Source: Oscillospiraceae bacterium (GTDB lineage: Bacteria; Bacillota; Clostridia; Oscillospirales; Ruminococcaceae). Taken from it: 39,355 bases of DNA. Both the position numbers and the translations under genes were made by a program. Below the pieces are notes generated by a model. That model had not been told where the DNA came from, did no database searches, and was given only the letters and a program-made list of their open reading frames with translations. How positions within the stretch are numbered: the first letter of the stretch is position 1; each line of letters begins with the position of its first letter. Positions 23,809-33,133 of the stretch are shown here, one piece after another. The stretch is taken from NCBI GenBank assembly GCA_017532085.1, contig JAFXJT010000015.1, positions 1 through 39,355 on the forward strand, read 5' to 3'.

Positions 23809-23847
23809 AAAATCGCCTTTGATCCGTTGGTGATCAAAGGCGATTTT
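23809..23847 (+). terminator. Bidirectional terminator between the sigma-factor operon and the large membrane protein gene
   Basis: 16-bp stem AAAATCGCCTTTGATC (23809-23824) / GATCAAAGGCGATTTT (23832-23847). TTTT ends the plus side and TTTTTTG follows on the minus strand, serving both convergent units. Confidence 0.88.
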
Positions 23848-23879
23848 GATTTGTATGATATCAGTGCATCACAACATAT

Positions 23880-26800
23880 TTACCATTCCCAGTCTTCCCA
23901 GAACCGGCCAACACGCTGCTTTAAGGATTCTCCTTTTTGCTTAGCCGTTTCATTGATTGCCGCAATGGCAATGAGCAATACACCTGCCAGCAGCAGGTAA
24001 ACCCACCACTGCAATCCGGGTGACAATCGGATGGCAACTCCGCAAAGAGAAATACCTCCCAGCAGGAACCATTTCTTCTGTTTGAAATAATAGGCAGTAA
24101 TGAAGATGACCAATGCGCAAATCAATACTGTGAGCAGATCTGCTTCCTCATTGGAAATCAATGCACCCGATGCCAGTGCAATCATGGAGTAGGTGCCGAT
24201 GGCAAACAGACACCAGCCGCCGGTTTGTTTGCCATATAGCTTACGCAGCACAATACCAAAGCACAGCAAAGGCAGCAAATGGTATTTTCCATCCAGATAG
24301 GTATCATTGAAATCAAAGATCGGCTGCATCCAGAGCGCAAGCATCATCAATGCCGCAGAAGCCGTTATAATACCCTTTCGGTTAAAAGGCTCTTCTTTCT
24401 GTGTCAGCGTAATAAAATGCAGTGTATACAAGCTGAATAACACAGGCACAAAGAAACGAAGCCAATCGGTCATAGATTCGGTATACATCCAAAAACCGGA
24501 AGCGTCCCACAGCAGCAGCGGTATGATACCGCCTGTCACAGTCAGCGTAATGCTGCGCTTTTGCTGCATGAGATACAACACTCGGCCAAGATAACAGAAC
24601 ACCGCAGTCAGCAGCGAAACCACCAGTACCATGCCCACTACGATCAGCACTTCAGATCCTGCAAGGGCCGACTCTGCAGGACTTGTCGTATTGCTGAGAT
24701 TCCACTCAAACTGCTTCAAGATGATGTGGAAAATCAATACGGCACTGAGACATACGGAAGATGGCAACAGATATTGCTGCGGCTTTGTCATAAACCATGC
24801 CGCAATTGTCAAGACAATGCTAAACAGCAGGAATACAGTATCAAATCTTGAACCCGGACACTGTACCAGCAGAATATTATACAACAATGCATAAGCAGGA
24901 GCGATCCACTGCATAACCTCAGTGAAGGCATAATCGCCCACAAAACGCAATGGCATCCGACGAATGGTAAAGACAAAACCACTCAGCAGCAGAATGACTG
25001 CGCCCGAAAGCATCGCAGACGCATAGCTTCTGCCTCCTTGAGCATAGGCAAATGCAAATTGATCACCGATATAATAAACGGTCTCCGTTACCAGCAAGAC
25101 CATCGTAATGAAACTTGCATAAGTCAAAGGACGAAATCCTCTGTTTGCAAAAATCCGATAAAGTATTCCTGCGCCCAACGCATTGAGCAGCATAATACAA
25201 ATCGGGAACACTGTACCCATCCCAAAAGCATATCCGAATGTGCCCAGCAAAAGGGAAGGAACAATCGTCAGGGCAAACAGCAAGCGCCGTACAGCATGGA
25301 ACCGCTTGACGGTGGTAAAATAGGTGAAAAATCCCACTGCCATGGAAAGCATTGACCAGATCAATACGCCAACATGATCCGCTGCCCGGATCGGCAGCAA
25401 GCTGCTCACTGTACCGCAAAGGAAGATCAGTGCAATCGGCACCAAGCAAGCAAAAAACTTTTGTCTTTCATATTGCGTATCTTTTTCCAAAGCCAGATAA
25501 AGATATGCCACGAACGCTGCGGCAAGCAGCAATGTGTCAATCAGAATCTGCCAATTGAAGGATTCCGAAAAGGATGCAATGCTGGCCAGGGCAGAAAGTG
25601 CCATGGCTGTCGGGAACAGAAAATCCGAGAAGGGTGTCCGCAGCAAACGGCACAGCAGATAGAGTGCTCCGAAAAACAGACAAAGCACTGCAGCCAGCAG
25701 ATAGGCATTGCCGGCATCAAACAGGAATGTATTGCCGATGCCGAACAGCAGCACCAGCGTTTCTGCTGCAAGATAGGAGCGCAGCCAAATGCTCTTGGTG
25801 CGCAAGGCAGGCAGTAAGGTCGCAGCCAGCAGAAAGGCAGCCGCTACCAGAGAAATCCATGTCCACGATGCTCCACTGACAGCATAGCCAAGCATAATCA
25901 CCAGCGAAAACCCTGCAATCAATCGGAACATCCATTGATAACCCTCGATCACCGGCAACGGCAAGCTGTCTGTCATTTCTAAGATCAAGAAAAGGATACT
26001 GGAAATAATACAGATCAGCGCAAAATACATCCAGCCGTTGATGTTCAGAGAATGGTTCTCCAGCAACGGATGCAATACCCGTGCGAAGCCATACAGCGTC
26101 AGCGCACCCATAGGCACCGCAGAAGCAGAACGCATCCGTGTTGTCAGGGTCGGTGTCAGAAATGCAGCAGCAACCGCAAAAGCCGCAAAACCATACCACG
26201 AAGGATTGCCGTTGATACGAATCAGAACCGGCAAAACGGATAAGGCGGTAAATATCAACGCAAAAGGCTCAATTGCCTTTCCGATGGCTTGTGGCAGACG
26301 CTTAGCAAGCAGCGGTGCCAATACGGTCAGCACCAAAGCATACAGCGCAATCGCGAGTGTCCATGGCGCATAGGCTGGCAGCACAGCTGCCATAAGACAT
26401 AAATATGTAAGAGAACCGCCTATGAGCGTGAAGATTCCCCAGCCCAGCTGTTGATAAATCCGTACAGCAATGGCGGAGATCATTGTAAAGGCTCCAAAAA
26501 CAAGCGTATACAGCCATGGGTTATCGGATCCTGAGAGCCCTTTTCCCAGCAAGGAAAAATAACCCGCAGCCCAGATAGAAATCGGGAAATAGGCTGTGCC
26601 CAGAGAGAAAAATGCCATACCGGTACGTTTCAGATGCCACATACGATGTGCCAATGCCGAAACGCCGAAGAATAATGCGCTGCCTGCTGCCAGCACACCG
26701 AGCTTGCCAAAGCCGGGCAGCGTATTCCATTGGGTACGAACAAACAGCAATCCCGCAAGAATCACCAGAATCACACCCACACCCAGCATAACAGTAATGG

Positions 26801-27458
26801 CAGATATCGTTTGAGCGCTCTTTGCAGGCTCCGATACCGTATAGGAATAGCCGGGTGCAGACTTTCGTGTGGGACGTACAGAGACAGGATTCTGCATCAC
26901 CGATCCTTGGAATTCGGATTCGGATTCCGACTCCGGCTTCTTCTCCTGTATCTCGGAGGATTCCTCTTCTGTTATGGAGGCAGTTTCCTCCGGCTGCAAC
27001 TCTTGCGGCTCTGTCTCCTCAATGACCGCTGCAGAGGCCGCTTCCTTGGATAATGCCGGAGGCTTGGCAACAGCCAGCAGCTTTTCTTTTTGCTGCTGCA
27101 GCTCATTGGCAGTCAGTGCACCCTCAGCATACAATTGATCCAGCTTTTTGAGTTCCTCCTGCACAAGCCTCTCTCCATCGGGTTCGATTGGTCTGACAGG
27201 CGGCTGGGTCATCGGAACAGGACGCTGTTCCATCGGCGCTGCTATACCGGACTTTCCGGACTTCTGCCAGTTTGGCGGCATAACCAGCTTGATGCCCCAT
27301 CGAGCAATCTCATAAGGCGTTGTTCTTCCCTGCATGATCAGATTTTTCAAAAAATCTTCCGTTTGCTTTTTTTTCTGACGTTCCAGAAAATACAGCACTA
27401 ACAAGACAATCGGTGAAATGAGCCATAAAACGATGAATAATACAGCATAAATCTCCAA
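23880..27458 (-). CDS. Very large SHOCT-containing polytopic membrane protein (DUF2157-like)
   Basis: 1192 aa. Order: one N-terminal membrane helix (about 4-24) and a basic stretch; a SHOCT-like segment (about 98-132) with LDQLYAEGALTANELQQQKEKLL; a Glu/Pro-rich acidic linker (about 140-205); then a huge membrane region (about 218-1175) of roughly 30 hydrophobic helices, whose first part (SAITVMLGVGVILVILAGLLF) resembles DUF2157/SCO7613-type proteins. Function unknown. The start codon is TTG, preceded by AAGGAGTG 9-12 nt away; a TGA lies just upstream in frame. It follows the DtxR-type gene by 57 nt with no promoter seen, so it may be metal-controlled, but that is inference. Probably in the cytoplasmic membrane. 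Confidence 0.8.
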   Translation of the reverse strand: MEIYAVLFIVLWLISPIVLLVLYFLERQKKKQTEDFLKNLIMQGRTTPYEIARWGIKLVMPPNWQKSGKSGIAAPMEQRPVPMTQPPVRPIEPDGERLVQEELKKLDQLYAEGALTANELQQQKEKLLAVAKPPALSKEAASAAVIEETEPQELQPEETASITEEESSEIQEKKPESESESEFQGSVMQNPVSVRPTRKSAPGYSYTVSEPAKSAQTISAITVMLGVGVILVILAGLLFVRTQWNTLPGFGKLGVLAAGSALFFGVSALAHRMWHLKRTGMAFFSLGTAYFPISIWAAGYFSLLGKGLSGSDNPWLYTLVFGAFTMISAIAVRIYQQLGWGIFTLIGGSLTYLCLMAAVLPAYAPWTLAIALYALVLTVLAPLLAKRLPQAIGKAIEPFALIFTALSVLPVLIRINGNPSWYGFAAFAVAAAFLTPTLTTRMRSASAVPMGALTLYGFARVLHPLLENHSLNINGWMYFALICIISSILFLILEMTDSLPLPVIEGYQWMFRLIAGFSLVIMLGYAVSGASWTWISLVAAAFLLAATLLPALRTKSIWLRSYLAAETLVLLFGIGNTFLFDAGNAYLLAAVLCLFFGALYLLCRLLRTPFSDFLFPTAMALSALASIASFSESFNWQILIDTLLLAAAFVAYLYLALEKDTQYERQKFFACLVPIALIFLCGTVSSLLPIRAADHVGVLIWSMLSMAVGFFTYFTTVKRFHAVRRLLFALTIVPSLLLGTFGYAFGMGTVFPICIMLLNALGAGILYRIFANRGFRPLTYASFITMVLLVTETVYYIGDQFAFAYAQGGRSYASAMLSGAVILLLSGFVFTIRRMPLRFVGDYAFTEVMQWIAPAYALLYNILLVQCPGSRFDTVFLLFSIVLTIAAWFMTKPQQYLLPSSVCLSAVLIFHIILKQFEWNLSNTTSPAESALAGSEVLIVVGMVLVVSLLTAVFCYLGRVLYLMQQKRSITLTVTGGIIPLLLWDASGFWMYTESMTDWLRFFVPVLFSLYTLHFITLTQKEEPFNRKGIITASAALMMLALWMQPIFDFNDTYLDGKYHLLPLLCFGIVLRKLYGKQTGGWCLFAIGTYSMIALASGALISNEEADLLTVLICALVIFITAYYFKQKKWFLLGGISLCGVAIRLSPGLQWWVYLLLAGVLLIAIAAINETAKQKGESLKQRVGRFWEDWEW

Positions 27459-27515
27459 ATCTCTTTTTCACTCCTTCCGCAAGCTAGAATTCGCAATTGC
27501 TTTGTGCATAAAACT

Positions 27516-27899
27516 TCATTGCAGTTGATTATGAAAGCTGAGGATATGCTGTTTCAGACAAGCAAAGGATTCTTCGCTGATATCATGCTCCAGTTTACAT
27601 GCATCCTCAGCAGCTGTTTCAGGCGTCACGCCTAATCCAATAAGCCAATCGGTTAATACCCGATGACGTTCATAGATCCGTTCTGCGACTTGCTTTCCCA
27701 ATTGTGTCAGTGTAATGCATCCATCTTCCTCCACCAGAATGAAGCCGCCATCCCGCAGGATTCCCATAGCTCGGCTGACACTGGGTTTTGAAACCCCCAT
27801 CTCATGGGCAATATCAATCGAGCGCACAGATTGCCCCTTTAATTGCAGCATCAGAATCGTTTCCAGATAGTTTTCTCCGGATTCATACAGCTTTGTCAC
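27516..27899 (-). CDS. DtxR/MntR-family metal-dependent repressor
   Basis: 127 aa. The N-terminal winged helix (1-70) shows YLETILML, VRSIDIAHEMGVSKPSVSRAM (recognition helix) and the wing; the dimer/metal domain (70-127) has ERHRVLTDWL and DACKLEHDIS, carrying the metal-ligand residues typical of MntR/IdeR (Glu, His, Cys/His). The short form without a C-terminal SH3-like domain is like MntR. Start: GTG, 9 nt after AAAGGAGG. A TTGACA/TATACT promoter overlaps the end of trmO. Metal (Mn or Fe) and targets are not evident; no transporter is adjacent. Confidence 0.88.
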   Translation of the reverse strand: MTKLYESGENYLETILMLQLKGQSVRSIDIAHEMGVSKPSVSRAMGILRDGGFILVEEDGCITLTQLGKQVAERIYERHRVLTDWLIGLGVTPETAAEDACKLEHDISEESFACLKQHILSFHNQLQ

Positions 27900-27944
27900 A
27901 GGCAGCAGCCTCCTTTCTGATCAAAGCGAACAAATACATAGTAA

Positions 27945-27973
27945 AGTATAGCAGAGTATTGGTTGGTTGTCAA
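27945..27973 (-). promoter_or_regulatory. Promoter of the DtxR-type gene
   Basis: TTGACA (27968-27973), 17-nt spacer, TATACT (27945-27950) on the minus strand. The -35 box abuts the trmO stop, so it was kept separate from the upstream gene. Confidence 0.82.
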
Positions 27974-27974
27974 G

Positions 27975-28661
27975 TCAAAGTACATCCGGTGGGACGATCT
28001 CGCAAACCGTCAACGTATCCTCAATCACCCGAAAACGAACATCAAAGCCCGAATATACAATCCCATAGATTCGATCGGCATCTTCACTATAACCGGGACG
28101 GGGATCCTGCGCAAGCAGAGCAATCACAGCCTCCTGCCCGGCAGGTGGGATCTGCTGCAGCAAATCAGAAGGAAACTCTACTTGCAGCAGATGCTGCTTC
28201 GTTTGCGCCGTATAGCCCTCCGAAGCTTCGGGATGACAATCTGCAAAAGGCAAATATGGCTTGATATCGTAAATCGGTGTCCCATTCATCAGATCAATAC
28301 CGGAAACATCCAGCAGGATACGATGATTTTCTTCCCGAATGGCTTCCAGCTTCACACAGGACAGTCCGATGCTGTTAGGACGAAAGGGAGAACGGGACGC
28401 AAACACACCCACACGGCGATTGCCTCCCAGACGAGGCGGACGCACCGTTGCAGACCAACCCTTGCCCTCCTTCTTGCCGGCTTCGGAAAAATCCCAGAGC
28501 AGCCAGATATGAGAAAAGGATTCCAATTCGCGAAATGCAGCAGGCTGACTGTATTCCGGCTCCATTACAATGGTGCCGCAAAGAGCAGGCACAAGACCGC
28601 TCTGTCTGGGAATGCCGAATTTTGTGTGCAGATCCATATGCATATAGGCAATTGGCTTCAT
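27975..28661 (-). CDS. trmO: tRNA (N6-threonylcarbamoyladenosine-N6)-methyltransferase, TsaA/YaeB family
   Basis: 228 aa. TrmO adds a methyl group to t6A37 of some tRNAs using SAM. Signature segments are present: KFGIPRQSGLVP near the N-terminus, RPPRLGGNRRVGVFASRSPFRPNSIGLS (read as RLGGNRRVGVF and SPFRPNSIGLS) and DLMNGTPIYDIKPYLP. The C-terminal half (about 140-228) is longer than the minimal domain, as in the two-domain members. Start: AAGGAG, 10 nt, ATG. Confidence 0.9.
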   Translation of the reverse strand: MKPIAYMHMDLHTKFGIPRQSGLVPALCGTIVMEPEYSQPAAFRELESFSHIWLLWDFSEAGKKEGKGWSATVRPPRLGGNRRVGVFASRSPFRPNSIGLSCVKLEAIREENHRILLDVSGIDLMNGTPIYDIKPYLPFADCHPEASEGYTAQTKQHLLQVEFPSDLLQQIPPAGQEAVIALLAQDPRPGYSEDADRIYGIVYSGFDVRFRVIEDTLTVCEIVPPDVL

Positions 28662-28734
28662 AGCAAGAGGACTCCTTTGCAATCTGATATCCATACATCG
28701 TATGTCATATTGTGGCAATGTACCCGATCAAACG

Positions 28735-28765
28735 AAAATAGGGGGCAGCACTCCCCGCCCCCATT
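28735..28765 (-). terminator. Terminator of the MBOAT/DHHW cluster
   Basis: GGGGGC (28741-28746) pairs with GCCCCC (28757-28762) across a C-rich loop; on the minus strand TATTTTCG follows. It closes the three-gene cluster. Confidence 0.78.
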
Positions 28766-28782
28766 TCACGTATTGTCTTTGT

Positions 28783-29922
28783 TTAGGATACGCCCAACAA
28801 ACCGGGGACTGCGGATAAATTGCCATCCTGGCAAAAATTACTCATCTCATATAGAATCAGAACATCTTCCGGCGCAGTCGCCAGCAGTTCTGTCCAGCTT
28901 CCGTCATCATATCGCAGGTCAATCATAATGATCTTATCATAATGCGTCAGCAAAAACGGTACAAAACAATTCGCATAGGAATCCTTAAACAGCAGCAGCG
29001 ATTTTCCTGCATCGGCTTGGGTTGTGATTTCGACTCTGCCATAATTGCCGCCGAAAAATACTCGGTACTGATCCTTGTCATACAGCTTTGCATAATCCAT
29101 GACCATACCGGGGCGGCCATCCACTGTTACCGTAACCTCCGGCAAATCAAACAGCACTTCCACCGTATCAAAAGGACCATCGGCATCCAGCACCTTAGAA
29201 TCCAGCGTACCTCGGAAGGTTTCGCTGACTGTCTGAATATTCCACTGCGCCTTTGGAATGGAAGAAAAGCCCGCCTGTGCCGCAAACGCTTCATATGCAT
29301 GAAGTGCACCATTGGTATTCCAATGATGATCCGTGCGATAATAGAGCTGTTCCCCTTGATCGGAAAGCATCGTAAAACTGCCGCGCAGATCAATCATGGT
29401 GCAGCCAAACTCCGCAAGATACGCCTTTGCCTGCTCAAACCGAACATCTTCTGCATAATACGGTGCATAGCGAGGCAGGCGTTCCGGCATGATCGCTGCG
29501 GCAGCCGGAGCAGGCATAAAATATACATTGCTCCCTGCCAACTGCTCTGTGAGCACCGAAACAGCCTGCAAATTGGCTACGAATCGGGAACGTGTCAGAT
29601 GTGTATCCGTAATTTTTTCAAAATAATAATCATCCTTGCCGAGATATACCTCGGCAATTTCTTTTTTGCCAAGCCATTGCTGTACCTTGGACTGCATCGC
29701 TGTCCAGGTATCTCTCAGCGGAACCTGATCACTCATATATTCCGTGATATCTTCTTGAAAATCACCTTCCGCAACAGCCTCCCACGAAAACTGCGGTCTT
29801 TTCGCAAGATATCGGTTTTCGTTTTCCGAATACGCACGAGGCGTTTTCAACAGAATCAGCAAGCCGGTAACAGTCAATGCCGCCATCACGCTCACCGAAA
29901 ACAAGGCTTCTGTTTTTTTCAT
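28783..29922 (-). CDS. DHHW-family protein (AlgJ/AlgX-like SGNH fold) of the O-acetylation cluster
   Basis: About 379 aa, extracytoplasmic. N-terminal signal anchor (about 5-25), then a SGNH-like domain. The name-giving Asp198-His199-His200-Trp201 (YYRTDHHW) and the downstream Ser in FKDSYANCF (catalytic-type serine block) are visible. Such proteins accompany MBOAT acyltransferases and add or handle acetyl groups on surface polysaccharides (alginate system as model). The start is uncertain: GTG at 29928 and ATG at 29922 are both near GAGG; ATG was preferred. It lies 15-21 nt behind the MBOAT gene. Confidence 0.86.
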   Translation of the reverse strand: MKKTEALFSVSVMAALTVTGLLILLKTPRAYSENENRYLAKRPQFSWEAVAEGDFQEDITEYMSDQVPLRDTWTAMQSKVQQWLGKKEIAEVYLGKDDYYFEKITDTHLTRSRFVANLQAVSVLTEQLAGSNVYFMPAPAAAAIMPERLPRYAPYYAEDVRFEQAKAYLAEFGCTMIDLRGSFTMLSDQGEQLYYRTDHHWNTNGALHAYEAFAAQAGFSSIPKAQWNIQTVSETFRGTLDSKVLDADGPFDTVEVLFDLPEVTVTVDGRPGMVMDYAKLYDKDQYRVFFGGNYGRVEITTQADAGKSLLLFKDSYANCFVPFLLTHYDKIIMIDLRYDDGSWTELLATAPEDVLILYEMSNFCQDGNLSAVPGLLGVS

Positions 29923-29943
29923 ATGCACAAACGCCTCACTTTC

Positions 29944-31380
29944 TTAGAATCGGAAATACAAAAATGGATTATAGCTGTCGGCAACCACAGCAGAAAAACT
30001 CAGTACCAACAGCGCTGTGCACCAGATTCCCTGCAAAACCACTGCGGCAGAATCTGAACACTTGGCAAGAAATTTCCTTGCAAGCTTTGCGGGCAGCTCT
30101 GTGGAAGCAATTGCCATGATCACAAAAAGGATCCCGTAATTGCTCAGGTGATAAAGAGCGGTTGCTTCATAAAAACCATTTGCGCCAAATAATGCCCTGC
30201 AATATTGCTGCAGTATCGTGAAATCCTCGGCTGCAAAAATCACCCAGCCGAATACGATCATCAGCAGCGCATAACCATGCTTGATCAAAGCCGGTGTTTT
30301 GGTCAAAATCTTTCGCAGCAAGGTTTTTTCCAGCACCAGCAACGCAAAGAAATAGAGTCCCCAAAGTAAAAAATTCCATCCGGCACCATGCCACAGACCC
30401 GTCAAAGACCATACAATCAACAGATTCACAATCTGTCGTGCCATGCCTTTTCGATTGCCTCCCAACGGAATATATACATATTCCCTGAACCACGTGCTCA
30501 GCGTAATATGCCACCGACGCCAGAAATCTGTGATGCTGTCTGCCTGATAAGGATAACGGAAGTTCTCAACAAACGTAAAGCCGAACATCTTTCCCAGACC
30601 GATTGCCATATCCGAATAGCCCGAAAAATCGAAATAGATCTGGAAGGTGAAAGCAATTGCACCAATCCATGCCGATGCGGCAGAGATGCTCTCGGACTGA
30701 GCTGCAATGGCTTCCCACAGTCTGCCTGCCTGATTGGCAAGCAATGCTTTTTTTCCCAATCCGATGCCGAAACGAAACAATCCCATACAAAACTGATGCA
30801 TACTGTCATCACGCTTCTGAAGCTGAGCTTCCACATCAGCATAACGCACAATCGGACCTGCAATCAGCTGCGGGAACAGTGTGACATACATGGCGAAATC
30901 AATGAGATTCTTCTGTACTTTTACATCGCCCCGATACACATCAATCACATAAGAAAGCGCCTGGAAGGTATAAAACGATATTCCGATCGGCAATGCAATC
31001 TTCAGCAAAGCAATCCCTGCATCGCTTACACTATTGATGGTTCGGATGAAGAAATCCGTATATTTGAAAAAGCCCAGCAAAGAAAGATTCACAATCAGCG
31101 TAAAAAGCAATGCTGCTTTTGCACCGCCCTGCCGTTTCTTTTCCTGCGCAGAATGCACCAGCAGACCGCCGATATAGTTCAACAGGATGGACGAAAGCAT
31201 CAGCAAAATATAAACAGGCTCGCCCCACGCATAAAACAACAGACTCATCAGCAGCAAAAAGAAATTGCGTGCACTGAATACCGTATTGCGTATGGTAATG
31301 GTTTTGGATGGCAATATCCGATAGATCAAAACCGTAAAGGGCAGAAAGCCACACAGAAAAATCAGGCTGCTGAATACCAT
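29944..31380 (-). CDS. MBOAT-family O-acyltransferase (AlgI/DltB-like)
   Basis: 478 aa integral membrane protein with about 10-12 helices. The invariant MBOAT histidine is His331 in LWHGAGWNF, preceded by FWRRWHITLSTWFREYVYIPLGGNR, the AlgI/PatA signature region (seen as FWRRWHITLS and YIPLGGNR). It passes an acyl group, usually acetyl, across the membrane to an extracellular partner. DHHW proteins on both sides are the likely partners. It lies about 43 nt behind the DUF4358-DHHW gene in one operon. Confidence 0.93.
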   Translation of the reverse strand: MVFSSLIFLCGFLPFTVLIYRILPSKTITIRNTVFSARNFFLLLMSLLFYAWGEPVYILLMLSSILLNYIGGLLVHSAQEKKRQGGAKAALLFTLIVNLSLLGFFKYTDFFIRTINSVSDAGIALLKIALPIGISFYTFQALSYVIDVYRGDVKVQKNLIDFAMYVTLFPQLIAGPIVRYADVEAQLQKRDDSMHQFCMGLFRFGIGLGKKALLANQAGRLWEAIAAQSESISAASAWIGAIAFTFQIYFDFSGYSDMAIGLGKMFGFTFVENFRYPYQADSITDFWRRWHITLSTWFREYVYIPLGGNRKGMARQIVNLLIVWSLTGLWHGAGWNFLLWGLYFFALLVLEKTLLRKILTKTPALIKHGYALLMIVFGWVIFAAEDFTILQQYCRALFGANGFYEATALYHLSNYGILFVIMAIASTELPAKLARKFLAKCSDSAAVVLQGIWCTALLVLSFSAVVADSYNPFLYFRF

Positions 31381-31422
31381 GAAGCAATTTGCCTCGCTTT
31401 CTTTTATGTTATGAGCAAAATG

Positions 31423-32973
31423 TCAAGAGAGATATGCTGCCAGTTTACCTACCAAATAGCTGCTCTGGATCATGGAGACATTATTGGCAAAAACCACATC
31501 TGCATTGGGATACTGTGCAGTAAATGCCGCAAGATCACGGGCATCGTGCCGATAATCAAATGCATATACTGTCTCATAGCTGCCTGCAAGGAAAGGAATC
31601 AGCGCATTACCGTAAGATTCCTTGATCAGAATACAAACAGAGCCATCCTGCAAAGCAGAATTTTTGGTAACAACCTTCGCATGATCGCCGCCGGCAAACG
31701 TGCCGTATTTCATTCTTGCGGTATAATCCGTCACATCCGCAAGCAACGGCCAATTATGCGCAGCGCCGTCGGCATCGAAGTATTCCATAGAAATGCTGTC
31801 ATACTGCGGCACATAATAAACATCAACGAAATCCGGATTGGCTGCAAGCTTCGGATGCTCATTCGTATCTCGATAGAAAGTACCCAAAAAGCCCTCGAAG
31901 CGTTTTGTTTCCATATCGCTTAACGCAGGAACCGTTTTGCCGGTTTGCGCACAAAGAGCAGAAAAGGCATAATAGGCACCCAGTGCTGTCCAGTGATGAT
32001 CGGTTCGGAAATAGATGTACTCGCTGCGATGGGCACGCAGGGTATCGTAAAGGAAAACCGGCTGTACTCCATTTTGCAGCTTGGCATTCAGCTTTTCTAT
32101 GGCGACTCGCTGATTGGTCGAAGGCACTTGATTCACATATTCATCGGGCAGTGTAATACCCATGCTGTTCGGAATCATCATGGAATAAACCTGAACGGTA
32201 TCGGGTACGGCGGCTGCAAACTGATTCAATGCATTGGCATATTGCGTGACAAAGTTATCATTATAATAATAGCACTCATAAACCGTATCACCATCACGCA
32301 CTACAACATCATAAAGCTGATAATCCCCTTGCGGCGAAATCACCTGACCGCCATCGGAGGACAACGGCGGAGTGGTAACGGTCGTCGTGGTCTGCTGCGT
32401 GCTGGTAGCAGTCGTGGTGGTAGAGGTCATAGCAGTTGTTGTTTCCTTCGGTGCCGGCTCTCCCAAATTCACAGCGTTGGATTTTCCGGTTGCTAACACT
32501 TCATCCACGATTTTTTTGGCAGCGGCAGGATCCGGTGTCACACAAAGCACGGCATAACTGCCGCCGGTTACAATGATAGCATCCTCCAGCTTATCCACCT
32601 GCTCCGGTGCATAGCGCTCATATTCTCTTGCCATTTCCTGCAAATAGCTTTCCATAGAACCTTGAATGGCTTTGACAGCCGCATCATCCGCTCCACAGAA
32701 CACAGCAATCATATCGGGTACTGTACCTGTTGCCGCATAGCCTGCTGCATCGGAATATCCTGTAATATTCATCAGCAATGCCATGGTTGCGCCGCGATTG
32801 GCTTTCAGTTCGGCATCCAGCGGAATCTTCTGGTAAAGAGTATCTGCAAAATCCTGTGCCGAAATTGTGACGGTTGACGAGTTTTCGGAGCTGTTATCGC
32901 ATCCATTGCAAAAGCAAAAGATACTGATTCCTGCCAGCAATAAGGCAAACCATTTTCCAAACAAGCGTTTCAT
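31423..32973 (-). CDS. Lipoprotein fusing a DUF4358 domain to a DHHW domain
   Basis: 516 aa. Signal peptide with a possible lipobox ending at Cys25 (FCNGC; position -3 is Cys, atypical). Residues about 38-165 match the DUF4358 pattern (FADTLYQKIPL, DKLEDAIIVTGGSYAVLCVTPDP). A Thr-rich linker (about 176-203) leads to a DHHW domain (about 215-516) with Asp325-His-His-Trp (FRTDHHW) and IKESYGNALIPFL. DUF4358 proteins are small lipoproteins of unknown role; here they are fused to the acetylation domain. First gene of the MBOAT cluster, behind a promoter with upstream 0A boxes. Start: AAAGGGA, 7 nt, ATG. Confidence 0.88.
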   Translation of the reverse strand: MKRLFGKWFALLLAGISIFCFCNGCDNSSENSSTVTISAQDFADTLYQKIPLDAELKANRGATMALLMNITGYSDAAGYAATGTVPDMIAVFCGADDAAVKAIQGSMESYLQEMAREYERYAPEQVDKLEDAIIVTGGSYAVLCVTPDPAAAKKIVDEVLATGKSNAVNLGEPAPKETTTAMTSTTTTATSTQQTTTTVTTPPLSSDGGQVISPQGDYQLYDVVVRDGDTVYECYYYNDNFVTQYANALNQFAAAVPDTVQVYSMMIPNSMGITLPDEYVNQVPSTNQRVAIEKLNAKLQNGVQPVFLYDTLRAHRSEYIYFRTDHHWTALGAYYAFSALCAQTGKTVPALSDMETKRFEGFLGTFYRDTNEHPKLAANPDFVDVYYVPQYDSISMEYFDADGAAHNWPLLADVTDYTARMKYGTFAGGDHAKVVTKNSALQDGSVCILIKESYGNALIPFLAGSYETVYAFDYRHDARDLAAFTAQYPNADVVFANNVSMIQSSYLVGKLAAYLS

Positions 32974-33011
32974 GAGTCATTCCCTTTCTGTTTTTGACCA
33001 TATTGAAAATC

Positions 33012-33060
33012 GGTCTCTTATTGATACGGCAATCATGGAAACACCGTCACAAAAGAGACC
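33012..33060 (-). promoter_or_regulatory. Stem-loop in the leader of the MBOAT/DHHW operon
   Basis: GGTCTCTT (33012-33019) pairs with AAGAGACC (33053-33060), enclosing ACGG/CCGT (33026-33029 / 33044-33047). It begins about 10 nt into the predicted transcript, about 40 nt before the ribosome-binding site. Confidence 0.5.
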
Positions 33061-33076
33061 ATAACATTCTGCTTTC

Positions 33077-33105
33077 ATTATACCCCCTATTGCCGCAAAA
33101 ATCAA
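33077..33105 (-). promoter_or_regulatory. Promoter of the MBOAT/DHHW operon
   Basis: TTGATT (33100-33105), 17-nt spacer, TATAAT (33077-33082) on the minus strand. Start near 33070. Confidence 0.78.
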
Positions 33106-33133
33106 GGATTTCTTCTGCTCTGCGATGCCAATT

